From Acidimicrobiales bacterium (GTDB lineage: Bacteria; Actinomycetota; Acidimicrobiia; Acidimicrobiales; Aldehydirespiratoraceae), in NCBI GenBank assembly GCA_040219515.1, contig JAVJSI010000013.1, positions 1-64,000 on the forward strand: DNA of 64,000 nt. Direction: 5' to 3'. Positions 34,230-43,200 of the stretch are shown in pieces (the first letter of the stretch is position 1; every line of letters begins with the position of its first letter). The notes under the pieces were generated by a model. It was not told the origin of the DNA, searched no databases, and was given only the letters and a program-made list of their open reading frames with translations. Both the position numbers and the translations under genes were made by a program.

Positions 34230-34763
34230 TCAGTGGATTGTCGCGGGGGCAACAGCCAGACCGGCGGCTGTGGCGGCGGCGTGGAGACGTCGATCCCAGA
34301 CGGTCACCGTGAGGGCTGCATCTCCCAGGATGAGCGCGCTCGCGAGGTGGACGGCGTCGGCGCCACGAAGCGCGTGGACCGCCGCGAGTTCGCCGGCGAG
34401 CCGCTCGACCTCGGTGGACAACTCGACGGGGCGCATCGCTGACCAGAAGGCCTCCCATTCCTCACGGGCCGCGCCGGCCTCGGAGCGCGTGAGGTCGTGG
34501 TTGCGGCCGGCAGATGCGAGCGCGGCGCACACCTCGGGGTGCGCCAACCGGCTGGAGAGCGCAGCGTCGCATCCGTTCCAGAGCGCCACCACCACCTCGG
34601 ACCCGGGCTCGTCCACGACGAGTTTGACGAGCGCGCTCGAGTCGATACAGACGAGCCCCCGCTCAGACGATGGCCTCGGCCCGGAGACGAGCGATCTCCG
34701 GGGCGGCCAGGGCGAGCACGGTCGACAGCACCTCGTCGGTGTGCTCGCCGAGCCGGGGGGCAC
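34230..34763 (-). CDS. PIN-domain (VapC-like) ORF with unclear start
   Basis: The C-terminal 140 residues match a PIN ribonuclease domain. The acidic residues are all present: Asp in VCIDSSALVK, Glu in HPEVCAAL, Asp in GADAVHLASAL and Asp in VWDRRLH. No ATG, GTG or TTG occurs just before VCIDSS; the coordinates use the first in-frame ATG, which lies inside the upstream CaiB gene, so the real N-terminus is unknown. Homology would begin near 34652, overlapping the CaiB stop. No VapB-like antitoxin is visible next to it. It may be a decayed toxin, or use a rare start codon. Confidence 0.55.
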   Translation of the reverse strand: MPPGSASTPTRCCRPCSPWPPRRSLVSGPRPSSERGLVCIDSSALVKLVVDEPGSEVVVALWNGCDAALSSRLAHPEVCAALASAGRNHDLTRSEAGAAREEWEAFWSAMRPVELSTEVERLAGELAAVHALRGADAVHLASALILGDAALTVTVWDRRLHAAATAAGLAVAPATIH

Positions 34764-35862
34764 CGGTGGGCGCCTCGTGGGCCTGTCCGGCGAGGCGGGG
34801 AAAGGGGGCCTGCTGGCGGACGGCGCCGATGATCGGGTCGACGACCGAGAGGATGTCGCCGCGGGCGAGGACGTGTTCGTCGTTGCTCAGGTCGGCGGCG
34901 TCGTAGACCGTGCCCACGGGTACGTCGTGGGCCACGCACCGTTCCTCGATCTCGGCCGCGGTAGAGGCCGCGACCCAGTCGGCGACGATCTGGTTGATCG
35001 CCTCGTTGTTCGCGGCACGACCCTGCGGCGTGGCGTAGCGCTCGTCGGCGAGGAGATCGTCGCGGTCCATCGCGGCACACAGGCGCACGAAGTTGTTCTG
35101 GGCGGCGGCCACGATACAGACGTAGCGGTTGTCGCTGCTTCGATAGTTGTCGAGTGGTGCGGAGTGGTCGAGCCGGTTGCCGGTGCGGGAGCGCACGATG
35201 CCGAGCTTGTCGTAGGCGGCGATCGTCCATTCGAGGATGCGCAGGGCCGAGCCGTAGAGGTAGGCGTCGATCACGCCGCCCTCGCCGGTGCCGCGGGCGT
35301 CTCGTTCGTAGAGCAGGGCCAGCGCGGCCTGGGCCGCGAACACGCCGGTGAGGTAGTCGGTCACGGTCACGCCCGGCCGCACCGGCGGGCGGTCGGGTTC
35401 GCCGGTGAGGTGGAGCAGCCCGCCGTAGGCGACACCGTTGCGGTCGAGCCCGGGTCGCAGCGACTTGGGACCGTCCTGGCCGAACACGCTGATGCGGATG
35501 GTGACGAGCTTCGGGTCGAGGCGGGTGGGGTCGATGTTCCAGCGCTCGAGGGTGCCGGGGCGGAAGTTCTCGCAGACCACGTCGGACTCGGCGGCGAGGC
35601 GGCGGAAGAGCTCCTGACCCTCGGGCTTGCGGAGATCGAGGGTGACCGACTTGCGGCCCCGCCCCTCGACCGACCAGTAGAGCGAATACGGGCCCTCGTC
35701 GGTGTCGACGAACGGGCCGAGATCGCGTAGAGGGTCGCCGCCATCGGGCTGCTCGATCTTGATGACCTCGGCGCCCTGCTCGCCGAGCAGTCCGGCACAG
35801 AACGGCGCCGCGATCCGGGTGCCGAGATCGAGGACCCGCAGGCCCTCGAGCGGTCGCCTCAC
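34663..35862 (-). CDS. CaiB/BaiF-family CoA transferase
   Basis: The 399-residue protein is a class III CoA transferase, a family that moves CoA between carboxylic acids. Typical segments are LRVLDLGTRIAAPFCAGLLG, AEVIKIEQPDGGDPLR, DLRKPEGQELFRRL, ENFRPGTLERW, and the later LLHLTGEPDRPP. The conserved catalytic Asp region is within the AEVIKIE to RPGT span. The GTG at 35862 overlaps the enoyl-CoA hydratase stop as GTGA; the frame runs further upstream but only inside that gene. It completes an ACAD-hydratase-CoA transferase operon. Confidence 0.9.
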   Translation of the reverse strand: MRRPLEGLRVLDLGTRIAAPFCAGLLGEQGAEVIKIEQPDGGDPLRDLGPFVDTDEGPYSLYWSVEGRGRKSVTLDLRKPEGQELFRRLAAESDVVCENFRPGTLERWNIDPTRLDPKLVTIRISVFGQDGPKSLRPGLDRNGVAYGGLLHLTGEPDRPPVRPGVTVTDYLTGVFAAQAALALLYERDARGTGEGGVIDAYLYGSALRILEWTIAAYDKLGIVRSRTGNRLDHSAPLDNYRSSDNRYVCIVAAAQNNFVRLCAAMDRDDLLADERYATPQGRAANNEAINQIVADWVAASTAAEIEERCVAHDVPVGTVYDAADLSNDEHVLARGDILSVVDPIIGAVRQQAPFPRLAGQAHEAPTGAPRLGEHTDEVLSTVLALAAPEIARLRAEAIV

Positions 35863-36692
35863 GCGTTGTCCTGGTGTTCGGCGAACACTTCCTTCATCGA
35901 GCCCTTTGACTTGCGGGCCTCGAGCGCGTCGAGCGCAGTGGCGGTGTTGTGCATCCAGTGGTGTGCCTGGAAGTGGTAGTCCCACGAGTCGCGCTGGCCC
36001 TGGAGATCGAGCGTCTTGTTGATCGATCGTTTCACCACCTGGGCGGTGGCCGGCGGGACCAGGGCGATCCGGCCGGCGAGTTCGGCCGCGGCGGTGGCCA
36101 GCTCGTCGCGGGGCACGACCCGGTTGACCATGCCCAATCGCTCAGCCTCGGCGGCACTGAAGGTCTCGGCCGCGAGCAGGAACTCCTTGGCCTTGCGGGC
36201 CGGCATCTCCCATGGTTCGACCAGGATCTCCACCGCGGCGCCGGTCATCCGCAGGACCGGGTTCTGGAACGAGGCGTCGTCGCTCGCCACGATGAGGTCG
36301 CACATGCATGCGAGCATCACGCCGGCCGCGATGCACTTGCCCTGGACGGCGGCGATGGTGGGCTTGCGGAAGTCGCGCAGGCGAAGGCAACGGTCGAAGT
36401 ACATCGTCTTCTCGTGGTGCCACTTGCCTTCGGGGGTTTCGCGCATGAGCCGCCACTCGTCGGGCTCGGTGTCGCCCACGAGGGCCTTCAGGTCGTGGCC
36501 GGCCGACCAGTGCTTGCCGTTGGCGGCGAGCACGACGACGCGCACGGCATCGTCGGCGTCGGCCCGGTCGAGGGCGGCGTCGAGCTCGTCGATCATCGCG
36601 GTGTTCTGCGCGTTGGCGACCTCGGGTCGATCGAGGGTGATCGTGCAGATCGCATCGTCGACCGCGTAGGTGATCGTGTGGAACTCGTTCAT
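35859..36692 (-). CDS. Enoyl-CoA hydratase/isomerase
   Basis: This 277-residue crotonase-fold enzyme has the oxyanion motif GKHWSAGHDLKAL and VQGKCIAAGVMLACMCDL, followed by FQNPVLRMTG, where catalytic Glu residues commonly sit in this family. Its C-terminal tail is longer than average and helical. The gene overlaps the ACAD stop by ATGA. It probably hydrates an enoyl-CoA made by the dehydrogenase upstream; the exact acyl group is unknown. Confidence 0.88.
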   Translation of the reverse strand: MNEFHTITYAVDDAICTITLDRPEVANAQNTAMIDELDAALDRADADDAVRVVVLAANGKHWSAGHDLKALVGDTEPDEWRLMRETPEGKWHHEKTMYFDRCLRLRDFRKPTIAAVQGKCIAAGVMLACMCDLIVASDDASFQNPVLRMTGAAVEILVEPWEMPARKAKEFLLAAETFSAAEAERLGMVNRVVPRDELATAAAELAGRIALVPPATAQVVKRSINKTLDLQGQRDSWDYHFQAHHWMHNTATALDALEARKSKGSMKEVFAEHQDNA

Positions 36693-37891
36693 CTCTTCAT
36701 GCTTTCAGGTGGGAGCGGTTCGCGGGGGAGGCCGAGGGTGCGTTCGCCGATGATGTTGCGCTGGATCTCGTTCGTGCCGGCGAAGATCGACGCGGCTCGG
36801 TAGTAGAGCCACGACCGTTGCCAGCGACCGTCGGCGGGGTTGCCCTCGGCGCCGCGCCACAGCGGCGCCTCGTCGCCCAGGATGTCCATCGCCGTGTGGT
36901 GGAGGCGCTGGCTCATCTCGCTCCAGTAGAGCTTGGCGGTTGCCGCTTCGGGTCCGAGTTCGCGACCGTTGGCGAGCCGGCTGAGTGAGCGCCAGTTCTG
37001 GAGCTGGAACAGGCGGAGCTCCACGAAGGACTGGGCGAGAGCCTGCGCAGTACGGGGATCGTCGGTGAGGCCACGATCGTCGGCCAGATGGAACAACTCG
37101 TCGAGAAGCTGCGTGTGGATGACGAGCTGGCGCGGGTTGGTGCCCCGCTCGTGGGTGAGCGTCGACCCCGATACGGCCCAGCCGCCGTGGAGCGGGCCGA
37201 TCAGCTGGTCGTCGGCCACGAAGGTCCCGTCGAAGAACACCTCGTTGAAGTCGGCCTCGTCGGTGATCTGGCGCAGCGGCCGGATGTCGATGCCCGGTGC
37301 CCGCATGTCGACCATGAAGGCGGAGATGCCGTGCCGCTTCGGTGCATCGGGATCGGTGCGGGCCAGACACAGGCCCCAGTCGGCGAACTGGGCGTAGGAC
37401 GTCCAGACCTTCTGGCCGTGGAGCTCCCACCCGCCGGCCACGGCAACCGCTCGGGTCGACAACGCGGCGAGGTCGGACCCGGCGTCGGGCTCGGAGAACA
37501 GCTGACAGAACAAATGGCCGGCATCGAGAATGCTCGGGAGCCAACGCAGCTTCTGCTCGTCGGTGCCGTGGGCCAGCACGGTGGGGCCGACCAGGTTGAC
37601 GCCGATGCGGCCGACCAGCTCCGGGGCGCGGGCCCGGGCCAGCTCCTCCTGCACGATGTAGTGATCCAGTGGTCCGGCGTCGCGGCCGCCGTAGGCGATC
37701 GGCCAGGTGACCCCGACGAAGCCGGCGGCGGCCAGTCGGCCCTGCCACTCGCGGAGGAACTCGACCTCCTCGGACAGGTCGTCGAAGTGCGGGGGCAGGC
37801 CGACGCCGTACTCCCACGGCAAATTTGCCCGCAGCCACGCACGACACTCGGCCCGGAACGTCTCTTGTTCCTCGGTCGGTGACAGGTCCAC
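36689..37891 (-). CDS. Acyl-CoA dehydrogenase
   Basis: The 400-residue FAD enzyme shows FSEPDAGSDLA, the WTSYAQFADWG strand, and RQITDEADFNEVFFD, typical for ACADs of the FadE17-like group in actinobacteria. The C-terminal part has ASIFAGTNEIQRNIIGERTLG, the FAD-contacting loop. A close paralogue is at 51655-52818. The GTG at 37891 opens the operon; TAGACC lies 6 nt upstream, near the leaderless pattern but with C instead of T. The ACAD at 37960 lies back to back with it. Confidence 0.9.
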   Translation of the reverse strand: MDLSPTEEQETFRAECRAWLRANLPWEYGVGLPPHFDDLSEEVEFLREWQGRLAAAGFVGVTWPIAYGGRDAGPLDHYIVQEELARARAPELVGRIGVNLVGPTVLAHGTDEQKLRWLPSILDAGHLFCQLFSEPDAGSDLAALSTRAVAVAGGWELHGQKVWTSYAQFADWGLCLARTDPDAPKRHGISAFMVDMRAPGIDIRPLRQITDEADFNEVFFDGTFVADDQLIGPLHGGWAVSGSTLTHERGTNPRQLVIHTQLLDELFHLADDRGLTDDPRTAQALAQSFVELRLFQLQNWRSLSRLANGRELGPEAATAKLYWSEMSQRLHHTAMDILGDEAPLWRGAEGNPADGRWQRSWLYYRAASIFAGTNEIQRNIIGERTLGLPREPLPPESMKR

Positions 37892-37959
37892 GCCGCGGGT
37901 CTACCAGGCAGGTGACACAACTGTCAGAAATCTCCACCCCGATCTACGATGCCTCCCGC

Positions 37960-38994
37960 ATGGACTTCGACCTGTCGCCCGACCAGGCTGCGCTGCGCGA
38001 CGCGGCGCGGGACCTGTTGGACGCCCGCTGTCGTCCCGACCGGGTGCGGGCGGCGCGCGGATTCGACGTCGACCTCTGGGCCGCGATGGTCGAGCAGGGG
38101 TGGACGGGGATCGCCGTCGCCGAGTCGCTCGGCGGTGTCGGCCTCGGCCTGGTGGAGGTCGCCGTGCTCCTCGAACAGGCGGGCGCCCACCTGGCCCCGG
38201 TGCCCCTCACCCAGCAACTCCTGGGGCTGTCGGTGCTGGCCGGCACCGAGTGGGGCCCGTCGTTGCTCGACGGCAGTGCGGTGGCAACGGCCGCTCGGTC
38301 GCCCCTCACCCGTCATGGCGACGGGACGGTCTCGGGTCGACCCGAGCCGGTGATCCACGGCGCTCGGGCCGACGTGCTCGTCGTCCCCGCCGGCGACGAG
38401 CTCGTCGCCATCGATCTCCGAGGCATCGAGCGGACGGCTCAACCGTCGATGGACCTCACCCGTGAGCTGGCATGGATCGACCTCGACCATGCGCCCGCCA
38501 TGGTCGTGGGCGGTGCGCAGGAGGTCGCCGCCCATCTCGACCGCGGTGCGGTTTTCCATGCCGCGGAGATGCTCGGTGGGGCCGAGGCAGTGATGCATCT
38601 TGCCGTCGACTACGCCAAGGAACGCGAACAGTTCGGGCGCCCGATCGGCAGCTTCCAGGCGGTCAAGCATCGTTGCGCCGACATGCTCGTCGACGTCGAG
38701 GGCATGCGGTCGGCGGTGTACCACGCGGCGTGGGCGCTGGGCGCCGGCGATGTGGAGGGACCGATCTCCGCGGCCACTGCCAAGGTGTGGTGCAGCGACG
38801 CCGGCGTTCGGGTGGCCGAATCCGCGCTCCAGGTACACGGCGGCATCGGGTTCACCTGGGAGAGCGACGTGCACCTGTTCCTGAAACGGGCCCAGCTCGA
38901 TTCCGTCGCGTTCGGCGATGCCCGCCACCACCGTCGCCGTCTCGCCGCGCTGCTCTCGGCCCGTATGGAGAGTGGCGGCTCGGTCCTCGCGTGA
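37960..38994 (+). CDS. Acyl-CoA dehydrogenase (short type)
   Basis: The 344-residue protein has the ACAD N-terminal helix (MDFDLSPDQAALRDAARDLL), then a middle beta domain without the usual SEPxAGSD loop, and a C-terminal half with KEREQFGRPIGSFQAVKHR and QVHGGIGFTWESDVHLFLKR. This short form, often forming heteromers with another ACAD subunit, is common in steroid-degrading actinobacteria. ATG 37960 lies 9 nt after TACGAT. The next gene is a phytanoyl-CoA-dioxygenase-like enzyme 35 nt downstream. Confidence 0.88.
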   Translation: MDFDLSPDQAALRDAARDLLDARCRPDRVRAARGFDVDLWAAMVEQGWTGIAVAESLGGVGLGLVEVAVLLEQAGAHLAPVPLTQQLLGLSVLAGTEWGPSLLDGSAVATAARSPLTRHGDGTVSGRPEPVIHGARADVLVVPAGDELVAIDLRGIERTAQPSMDLTRELAWIDLDHAPAMVVGGAQEVAAHLDRGAVFHAAEMLGGAEAVMHLAVDYAKEREQFGRPIGSFQAVKHRCADMLVDVEGMRSAVYHAAWALGAGDVEGPISAATAKVWCSDAGVRVAESALQVHGGIGFTWESDVHLFLKRAQLDSVAFGDARHHRRRLAALLSARMESGGSVLA

Positions 38995-39029
38995 ACCACA
39001 CTTGTCACAACCACACAGGAGGTCGCGTG

Positions 39030-40277
39030 ATGTCGATCGATCATCGGACCCGGCTGTACAAGGACGAACGACCCTTGGCGCGCGACGAGGTGTTCGACGA
39101 GATCATCGTCACCGCGCTGCACACGCACGGCGACCTCGCCGGACGCGGCGCGACCTACAAGCAGGCACCCTCGCTCGGCTTCCATGTCGATGGCAGGGGC
39201 ATCACGTTGTCGGTGCGTGACGGCGTGCTCATCGCCTCGGAGGGCACGGATGGCGCCGCGGTGGTGGCCGAGATGGCGGCCGACGCCCTGTCCGATCTCG
39301 TCCAGGATGTTCAGTCCACCATGGGCTTGGCCATGACCTCGCGGGTGCAGCTGCGGGCCGGCAACATCAACGAATGGATCGGATGGGAACCCATCCTGCG
39401 GGCGCTGTTCGACGGCCGTCGGGTGCACGAGACCGGCGATGTCACGTTCAGCGATCTCGACGGCAATCCGCTGGATCTTTCGCGCACCTTCACGATCGAC
39501 GACGACCACGAGGAGATCGCCCACTTTCTGAGCGAGGCCGGATTCCTCCACATCGAGCAGGTGTTCGACGAGGGCGAGATGGCCGTAGTGGCCGACGACA
39601 TCGACCACTGGATCGCGCAGGCCACCCCGGACGACGGCGAGTCGTGGTGGGCCACCGACGAGGACGGGCTGGACCAGGCCGTGCGGGTGCTCTTCTTCTA
39701 CGAGAAGTCCGACGCCCTTCGCGAGCTGGTGAACGACGAGCGGTACCAATGGCTCGCCGGGCTCACGGGCGATGGCCACGTCCACAAGGGTGGGGCCGAA
39801 GGTCTGGTGAAGCCGCTGGGGATCGTGAAGGGCCTGTCGGACCTGCCCTGGCACAAGGACTGTGGCCAGGGCCGCCATTCGTACATGTGCAACTCGATGA
39901 CGTGCGGCATCTCCGTCACCGGTGCCGATCGGGTCAGCGGTGCCCTCGGGGTGATCCCCGGTTCGCATCGGGCCAACACCATGGCCACTGGCCGAGACCC
40001 GTTGCTCGACCTTGCGCCGCGCATGCTCGAGACCCGCACCGGCGATGTCACCGTGCATTGCAGCGACACGCTGCATCGCGCCCACCCGCCCGTCGAACGT
40101 CCTCGCAAGGTCGTCTATTCGGGGTTCGGCTTGGCGCCGATGCCGGGTGACGAGGTCAAGGCCGATCCCCGCTACAGCCGAGAAGCGCGAGCCGAACTCA
40201 CCAACGTCCAGGACCGGATATCAGCCGCCGACAACCCCGAGGCCGCCAACCGCTACACCCCGGGCCGAGGTCGCTGA
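39030..40277 (+). CDS. Phytanoyl-CoA dioxygenase-like protein with extra N-terminal domain
   Basis: The 415-residue protein has a C-terminal PhyH-type Fe(II)/2-oxoglutarate oxygenase core. The metal-binding HxD is in LPWHKDCGQG, and the distal His and 2-oxoglutarate Arg region is HRAHPPVERPRKVV. The first 130 residues are an additional domain of unknown identity, with ITLSVRDGVLIASEG and LRALFDGRRVHETGDV, vaguely like an SCP2 lipid-binding fold (weak call). ATG 39030 has a strong AGGAGG site. It is next to an ACAD, as is the second PhyH-type gene at 50879. Confidence 0.82.
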   Translation: MSIDHRTRLYKDERPLARDEVFDEIIVTALHTHGDLAGRGATYKQAPSLGFHVDGRGITLSVRDGVLIASEGTDGAAVVAEMAADALSDLVQDVQSTMGLAMTSRVQLRAGNINEWIGWEPILRALFDGRRVHETGDVTFSDLDGNPLDLSRTFTIDDDHEEIAHFLSEAGFLHIEQVFDEGEMAVVADDIDHWIAQATPDDGESWWATDEDGLDQAVRVLFFYEKSDALRELVNDERYQWLAGLTGDGHVHKGGAEGLVKPLGIVKGLSDLPWHKDCGQGRHSYMCNSMTCGISVTGADRVSGALGVIPGSHRANTMATGRDPLLDLAPRMLETRTGDVTVHCSDTLHRAHPPVERPRKVVYSGFGLAPMPGDEVKADPRYSREARAELTNVQDRISAADNPEAANRYTPGRGR

Positions 40278-40281
40278 CCGT

Positions 40282-43200
40282 TCACTGCGTCGGCGGCAGC
40301 GCGGCCCGCGTCCCGATCCATGCCGCCGCCTCGTCCCCCGGAAGCGAGGGGCTCCAGAGGAATCCCTGGCCGTGGCGGCAGCCGAGCTTCCGCAGGAAGC
40401 GGGCCTGGTAGTCGTTCTCGACACCTTCAGCCACGATGTCGAGATCGAGCGTGGAAGCAAGAGCGACGATCGTGCGGACGATCGCGGTTCGCTCGGCCGA
40501 CACGTGGAGCTCGCGCACGAAGGCGCGATCGATCTTGATCACGTCGATCGGGAGCCGGTCGAGGTAGCTGAGCGACGAGTAGCCGGTCCCGAAATCGTCG
40601 ATGCTGACCTTGATGCCGTGGTTCCGCAGTCGCACGAGGGTGTCGGAGGATGTCTCGGTTTCGTGGAGCGCGGCGCTCTCCGTGACCTCGAGGTGCAGGT
40701 TGCGGAACGGGACCCCGTGAGATCGCATGAGATCCAGGACCGTGTCGACGAACTCGGGTCGGTCGAGTTGGCGGGCGGAGACGTTCACCGAGAGCCATAC
40801 ATCGCACGCAGTGTCGACCGCGCGCCAGCTCGCGAGCTGGGCGAGCGCCCGATCGAGCACCCAGCGGCCGATACGGACGATCAGGCCGCTCGCTTCCGCG
40901 ATCGGGATGAATTCGGCCGGGGACACATCGCCGAACGCGTCGCTGGTCCAACGAAGGAGCGCTTCGAAGCCCGCAGCGGTGCCGTCGCCGAGATCGATCA
41001 CCGGCTGGTACTCGACCCGCAACTCGTCGTTGTCGATGGCCCGGGCCAGCGCCGACTCGAGGTTGTGGAGACGATTGGCGGCCGCCCGGGAGGCGGGGTC
41101 GAACACCGCGATCTCCGAGCGACCGCACTGCTTCGCGAGGTGGACCGCGGCATCGGCGTGGCTCAACAGCGAGTCGACGTCGGTATCGGCCGTGGAGATC
41201 GCGACACCCACACAGCAGGACACGTGGAAGCGACGGTGGCCCAGCAGGATCTCGTCGTCGAGGGTCCGCTGGATGTCGGCGCCGAGCGCCTCCGCCTCCT
41301 CGGACGTGGCGACGTCGGTGCGGATCACGACGAACTCGTCCCCCCCGAAGCGGGCGACGATGTCAGTGCTTGGTAGCCCCTGTTCGAAGCGGCTACTGAC
41401 GGCCTTGAGTACCTCGTCGCCGACGGTGTGACCGAGCGTGTCGTTGATCTGGTTGAACTGATCGAGGTCGAGCATTGCGACCGCCACCGACTGACCCTGG
41501 GGCCTCGTTCGAGCGAGGAGTTGGCCGACGGATCGCGCCAAACCGACTCGGTTTTCGAGGCCGGTCAGCGGGTCGTGGGACGCCTGATGTTCGAGAGTGA
41601 GCTGGGCGACCCGTTGTTCGGTGATGTCGAGCACGGTGCCGCAGATGATCCGGCCGCGGGAGAGATCGCTGGTGCGGGAAACGACCCATCGCACCTCGCC
41701 GTCGGGCCGGACGATGCGATGTGTCATTTCGACGTCGACCTCTCCGTCGACGATGCGGCGCATGGCGGTGGCGCACTCCTCTCGATCGTCCGGGTGCACC
41801 CACTCGAGGTCGATGCTGCCCGACGATTCGACGGGAAGGCCGAGGATGCGACACAGCTCCTCTGAGCGTGTGCTCCTGCCGGTGTCCAGGTCGAGTTCGA
41901 AACTTCCGAGCCGGGCACAGCGTTGGGCATCGGCCAAACGCCGACGCTCCTGGTCGATGCCCCGGTGGAGACGGAGTCGCTCGGTGATGTCGCGGGCGAT
42001 GACGGAGATTCCGATCGTCGTGTGGTCGACTGAACGTCTGATCGGTGAGAAGGTCACCCCGAGCTCGATCGAATCGCCGTCCGGCCCGTCAGTGCGGAGC
42101 TCCAGACCGGTCACGGGTCCGCCGTCGGCGACTTGGCCGATCGTGGCCTCGACGACTGCTCGGTTCTCGCTGTCGAAGAGGTCCACCAGTTGTCGGCCGT
42201 TGAAGTCGCGACTCGAGGGGTCGAAGAGCTCGCGAGCCCGATGGTTCCAGGTGTCGACGGCACCGTTCAGATCGGCGGACACGACCGCATCGCCCGAGGA
42301 CTCGACGATGGCCGAGAGTCGTGCCGTGATCTCCTCCGATCGGATTCGCTCGGTGATATCCGTGCCGACACCGATGGTGGCCACGTGTCCCCCGTCGTCA
42401 TCGAAGACGGGCGTGTCGGATACCAGCAGAGGTATCTCGCGCCCGTCCTTTCCCACGATCCGGATCTCGCCATCCCACGGGAGGCCCCGCCTGAGTCGGT
42501 CCTGGATCTGGTCGCTGATCGACTCCCAACCCTCCGCCGCAGGAAGGAGTTCGGTCAGCGATCGGCCCAGAGCCTCGTCGCGTCGGTAACCGTAGAGCGC
42601 CGTGGCGGCCTCGTTCCAGTAGATGATCGCACCCGGCTGGTCGATGGCGACGACGGCCTGTCGCACCGCGTCGAGGAGGCGAGCCTGGAAGCGCACGGCG
42701 TCCTCGGCCTGCTTTCGATCGGTGATGTCGCGGAGGTTTCCGACGATCATCCCGACGTTGGGGTCCTCGAGAAGGTTGGTGGCGATCTCGTCGACCCAGC
42801 CCACCCGGCCGTCGGGCGTGACGATCCTGAACTCGGTGCGCACGCGGTCCTCGAGGTTCGGGATCGACATGAAGTCGCCGATCACCCGATCCCGGTCCGA
42901 TGGGTGGATCATGTCGAAGCCGTTCAGGCCGACCAGCGCCTCGGGCGCCACACCGAAGACACGTTGGCTCGCCCGACTGACCCACTCGATCGTTCCGTCC
43001 TGGGCGAAGAACATCACGAGGTCGTTGGAGTTGGCCACCACGGCGTCGGTCATGGCCGACGCGATCACCCGCTTCGCCTCTGACCCGCGGGTGTTCGCGG
43101 CGGTGGGTTCGAAATGCCGTTCCGCATCAGCTGATGAACTCGGGGCGATCGGGAGAGGTGGGGCCGTGGTCGGCGGGCTCGTTTCGTTCTCGTACCTGCG

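Noticed and set aside
34663-34763. A VapB-type antitoxin upstream of the PIN ORF
   Set aside because: The only reading frame there is the end of the CoA transferase. No small antitoxin-like frame was found.
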